Of a DNA stretch of 64,000 nucleotides, positions 61,358 through 64,000 are shown one piece after another. Positions within the stretch are counted from its first letter, which is position 1. Each line of letters begins with the position of its first letter. The position numbers and the translations under genes were made by a program. Source of the DNA: Epiperipatus broadwayi (lineage: Eukaryota > Onychophora > Udeonychophora > Euonychophora > Peripatidae); contig JAQFVV010000143.1 of assembly GCA_028023455.1 (NCBI GenBank), positions 1,154,001-1,218,000 on the forward strand, in the 5' to 3' direction. The notes beneath the pieces were generated by a model. The model did not search any database and was not told the DNA's origin. It saw nothing but the letters and a program-made list of their open reading frames with translations.

Positions 61358-63018
61358 TGTGGCAAGGCCAATTTGGCACATGTATATAAAATAATTTTGT
61401 CTAAAAAAATTATTAAAATAAAAAAAAAAAATTTCGAAAAAGAGTTTGAAATAAAAGATTAAAAGTGGGAAGGGGGTTTTCTTAAAGTCAAAATAAAAGT
61501 GTTATAAAAGAAAGTAAAGTTTTTCTAAATTCGTATTCATAAAAATAAGTAATTTAAAATTTAAAAAAAATATAAATCTCTTTTCATTCAACCTTATTAT
61601 AATAAATTATATATGTGCAAGTGTAAATAAATGTATGCATGATGTATATATATATATATGTAAATGAAAGTTAAAAAAGAAATTATATTTGGAAAACACA
61701 GCGATAGCTATTAAGTTAAATAAAGATTTAAAAAAAACCACACCAGCGGTGGGCTACTAATTAAAGATATAAAAAACAATACATTTATGAAAGCTACTAC
61801 TAATTAAACAATCGTCAAAAACACGTCATAGGATTAATTACCAATGGAATTTGACAACAGATATTTGCTGGAGGATATTACACAGACAACACATTGCAGG
61901 TATAAATAGACTTTTTTTTATCGGACAATTAATTGAGAGAGTTTTTTCAGTCTAGTTTGCAGTGAAAGTCTTATTTCAGTTCAGACAACAGTGCAGTTTC
62001 TATTATGTATCCAGATACAAAAATGCATTGTTGAGCAGCTTTTGGAAATATATGCTCATGCTTCAGCCTTTTTAGTCCAACAAGATCATCAAAACCTGCC
62101 TGTGAAATAATGTCTGCATAACAACTCAGAAATCTTCCGTCAAACGTTCAACTGTTTTCAAGAATAAAGCCAAATCTCTTCAAGAAGCGTCCAAATCTAA
62201 ATGGTTAGATATACTCCATCAGAAGCAGCAGAAGTAGCCAATAACAAGCAATAGCCATGTTCCAAAAATCCTAGGTAAACATTTATTTATTATCATTTAT
62301 ACATAGTAGCCACCGCTATAATTCGTTAATCCTACTGAGTAAAGTAATTTGAACTCTTAAGCATGCATAAAATGAACTAAAAATGTGAGATAATTTAACG
62401 ATGTCACATATTATTTATGCTTTTCACCAGATATATGTTATAATGTGTTAATTTAAAAATGTGTGTGTATGAAATTAGATTATCAAGATGTTTAAATTTA
62501 GTAAATTAATGTTGGTTAATAAATTATCTTTAAAAATTAATTAATTTTTGATTAAAATAAATTGTCTTTAAACTTAAACTTCATTTGTCAGTCAATTCTT
62601 TTTACCAACCTTTTATTAATTCTTTCCACCACCAATTTTGTATAATTTGTTATTGAATTAAAATTAGACTGAGCTAGTTTTAGGGAATGTTTCGAGCACT
62701 GGATTATGAGTCTACTGCCTGAATACGTTAGTCATCAAGATTAGCTGGTGCCCCAGGGTTTACTCCAAAACAAATAAAGTATTTAGATAGTAGGGGTTTG
62801 AACCTAGCAGCTGAGGTGGGCCATTGTTGATAGTTAAAGTTATCAATAATATCTCCCATTTTGCTCGAACATGCCGGTTCGTTCATGTAACATTTATAAG
62901 ATTATAAATGTATTATGAAGGAGTTTGAAACCGGACAAAACTTATATATACGTATAAGTAAGTGGTTTCGGCAGTTTGACCTGGTACATAAATTTTTTCA
63001 GCAGTTCGACCCGGTACA
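61358..63018 (+). repeat. 3' LTR
   Basis: Starts TGTGGCAAGGCC where the 5' LTR has TGTACCAAGGCC. It aligns to the end of the 5' LTR at 62988, then carries an extra ~30 bp that repeats the terminal block (TCAGCAGTTCGACCCGGTACA follows TCGGCAGTTTGACCTGGTACA). Other differences are a missing GTGCGTGTGTGGGAATTTG-like stretch (compare 57530) and an ATATATATAT expansion near 61645. The scatter of substitutions means insertion was not very recent. Confidence 0.85.
61901..61908 (+). promoter_or_regulatory. TATA box of the 3' LTR
   Basis: TATAAATA in the same context as 57050 (GCAGG before, GACTTTTTTT after). Confidence 0.55.
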
Positions 63019-64000
63019 ATATATATATATTACATGGTTATATCACATTTAAATTGGAAAAATAGTAAGAAATTAGAAAGTGAATGCAGCTTTGAATGAA
63101 TTTATCAATGTTCTTTTACATGGTCAAAGAAATTAATAAATAAAAGAGTAAAAGAAATAAAATGATTGTTTAATATTAAATGTGGAGAAGTATATGTGCT
63201 AAAGCACATATATTTTGTTAAATAGCCATTTATTTCAATAAAATGAACAAAGTAATCTATTATAATTTAATTATTATAATGATTTAAATTGAAAAACTGA
63301 CTCTTGAAGAGAGGGGGGCTGTGAATACAAACAGCTTCAAATTGTGAATATTAATTTGACTAATCCAAGCTGTAAATAGGAAATGTATAGGATTAAAAAT
63401 TTTGAACTGAATGTGTTATACTAATTCAGGGTAATATTTTTTCGAAATTTTGTATAAATCAAAATAACTGTAAATCATATGAACATATACTACATATATT
63501 GCCCTCTTAGTATGTGAAATATTTTGAAATATAAAATTTTAATTAAGTTGTTAAAGTTGTTGCCTGTATAAACTAAAATTAATTAAAATTGTTTTTCAAA
63601 TAAACAAGAAATAATTAACCCTATCAATAGGATAAAAACATTTAATATGTTTTGAAAATCAATCTGAATAGAAAAAGTCTTGGAAAGAGAAACAAATATA
63701 AATTGCACCAGAGTAATACATCAAGGCAGAATAAAATGTAGTAGCTTATTTTAAAAGTCAAGGTTCTAGATACTTTGAAGAAGTTGCACAAAAAGTATGA
63801 CTCTTGATCATCTATCACCTATTTAATACAGTGGATCTAAATACATATTAAAACCAGTATAGTTAATTATAAGTGTGGGCAATACTTTTAAGTGTATCAA
63901 CAATCAAGCATTAATCAACAAAACTTATGGCTATAGCTCAATCCATATATCTAGCTGAAGTATCCTAAAAGTGCATCTGCATTTTTGTCATCCATCAATA
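63019..64000. other. Unassigned AT-rich interval
   Basis: AT-rich right flank of the LTR element. No gene or repeat partner was seen up to the window edge. Confidence 0.5.

Larger units (their letters stand above)
56489..63018 (+). mobile_element. LTR retrotransposon, apparently non-autonomous
   Basis: Two ~1.65 kb direct repeats bound a ~3.2 kb interior. The first repeat starts TGTACCAAGGCC and the sequence after the second ends GACCCGGTACA, so the termini are TGTACC...GGTACA. Both outer flanks are ATATAT, compatible with a 4-6 bp target duplication, although the flanks are low-complexity. A purine tract, AAAATGGAGGGGGG, lies just before the 3' LTR. The interior holds one 261-codon ORF and no recognisable protease, RT, RNase H or integrase. 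It therefore looks like a LARD-type or internally deleted element depending on a related autonomous one. Confidence 0.85.

Overview
The window is gene-poor, strongly A+T-rich eukaryotic DNA, almost certainly from an animal. The evidence for an animal is long intron-like or intergenic stretches, a Penelope-like retroelement with a GIY-YIG domain, a non-LTR (LINE) reverse-transcriptase relic, short SINEs with tRNA-derived heads, an LTR retrotransposon, microsatellites, foldback elements and a very large simple satellite. I see no bacterial-style operons, no rRNA, no intact tRNA gene and no CRISPR array. The lineage below Metazoa cannot be fixed from this sequence.

Layout. 1-5.7 kb: two diverged direct copies of a ~1 kb repeat around unassigned AT-rich DNA. 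5.9-7.1 kb: a large foldback. 8.0-11.3 kb: a decayed Penelope-like element (PLE) on the minus strand with short terminal direct repeats. 12.8-14.15 kb: nested palindromes built from PLE ends and a second GIY-YIG relic. 14.18-14.74 kb: a separate 559-bp foldback. 16.1-18.5 kb: a tandem duplication whose second copy is split by a ~1.7 kb insertion holding a possible first coding exon. 20.6-21.7 kb: the 3' part of a dead LINE. 22.3-26.6 kb: one SINE and several copies of another dispersed repeat.

30.57-44.26 kb is the dominant object: about 13.7 kb of a 14-bp satellite. All the many minus-strand ORFs there come from one arithmetic fact. The unit has no stop on that strand, and 14 is not a multiple of 3, so every frame spells the same 14-residue peptide. 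Longer repeats in multiples of 14 bp (252 and 280 bp) are visible near its right end.

45.5-52.6 kb holds twin ~140-bp repeats, two SINEs, a foldback, a very recent ~515-bp tandem duplication and a 67-bp minisatellite with alternating variants. 56.49-63.02 kb is an LTR retrotransposon with ~1.65 kb LTRs and a ~3.2 kb interior. The interior keeps one coiled-coil, gag-like ORF (261 codons, likely start at the 14th) and no recognisable pol, so it looks non-autonomous.

The only proteins supported as once functional are retroelement proteins: PLE RT and GIY-YIG, LINE RT, and the LTR-element ORF. The only hint of a host gene is the candidate first exon at 17509-17615. The best leads are the frame-closed satellite, the recurring hammerhead-like stem in PLE ends, the exon-bearing insertion and the gag-only LTR element.
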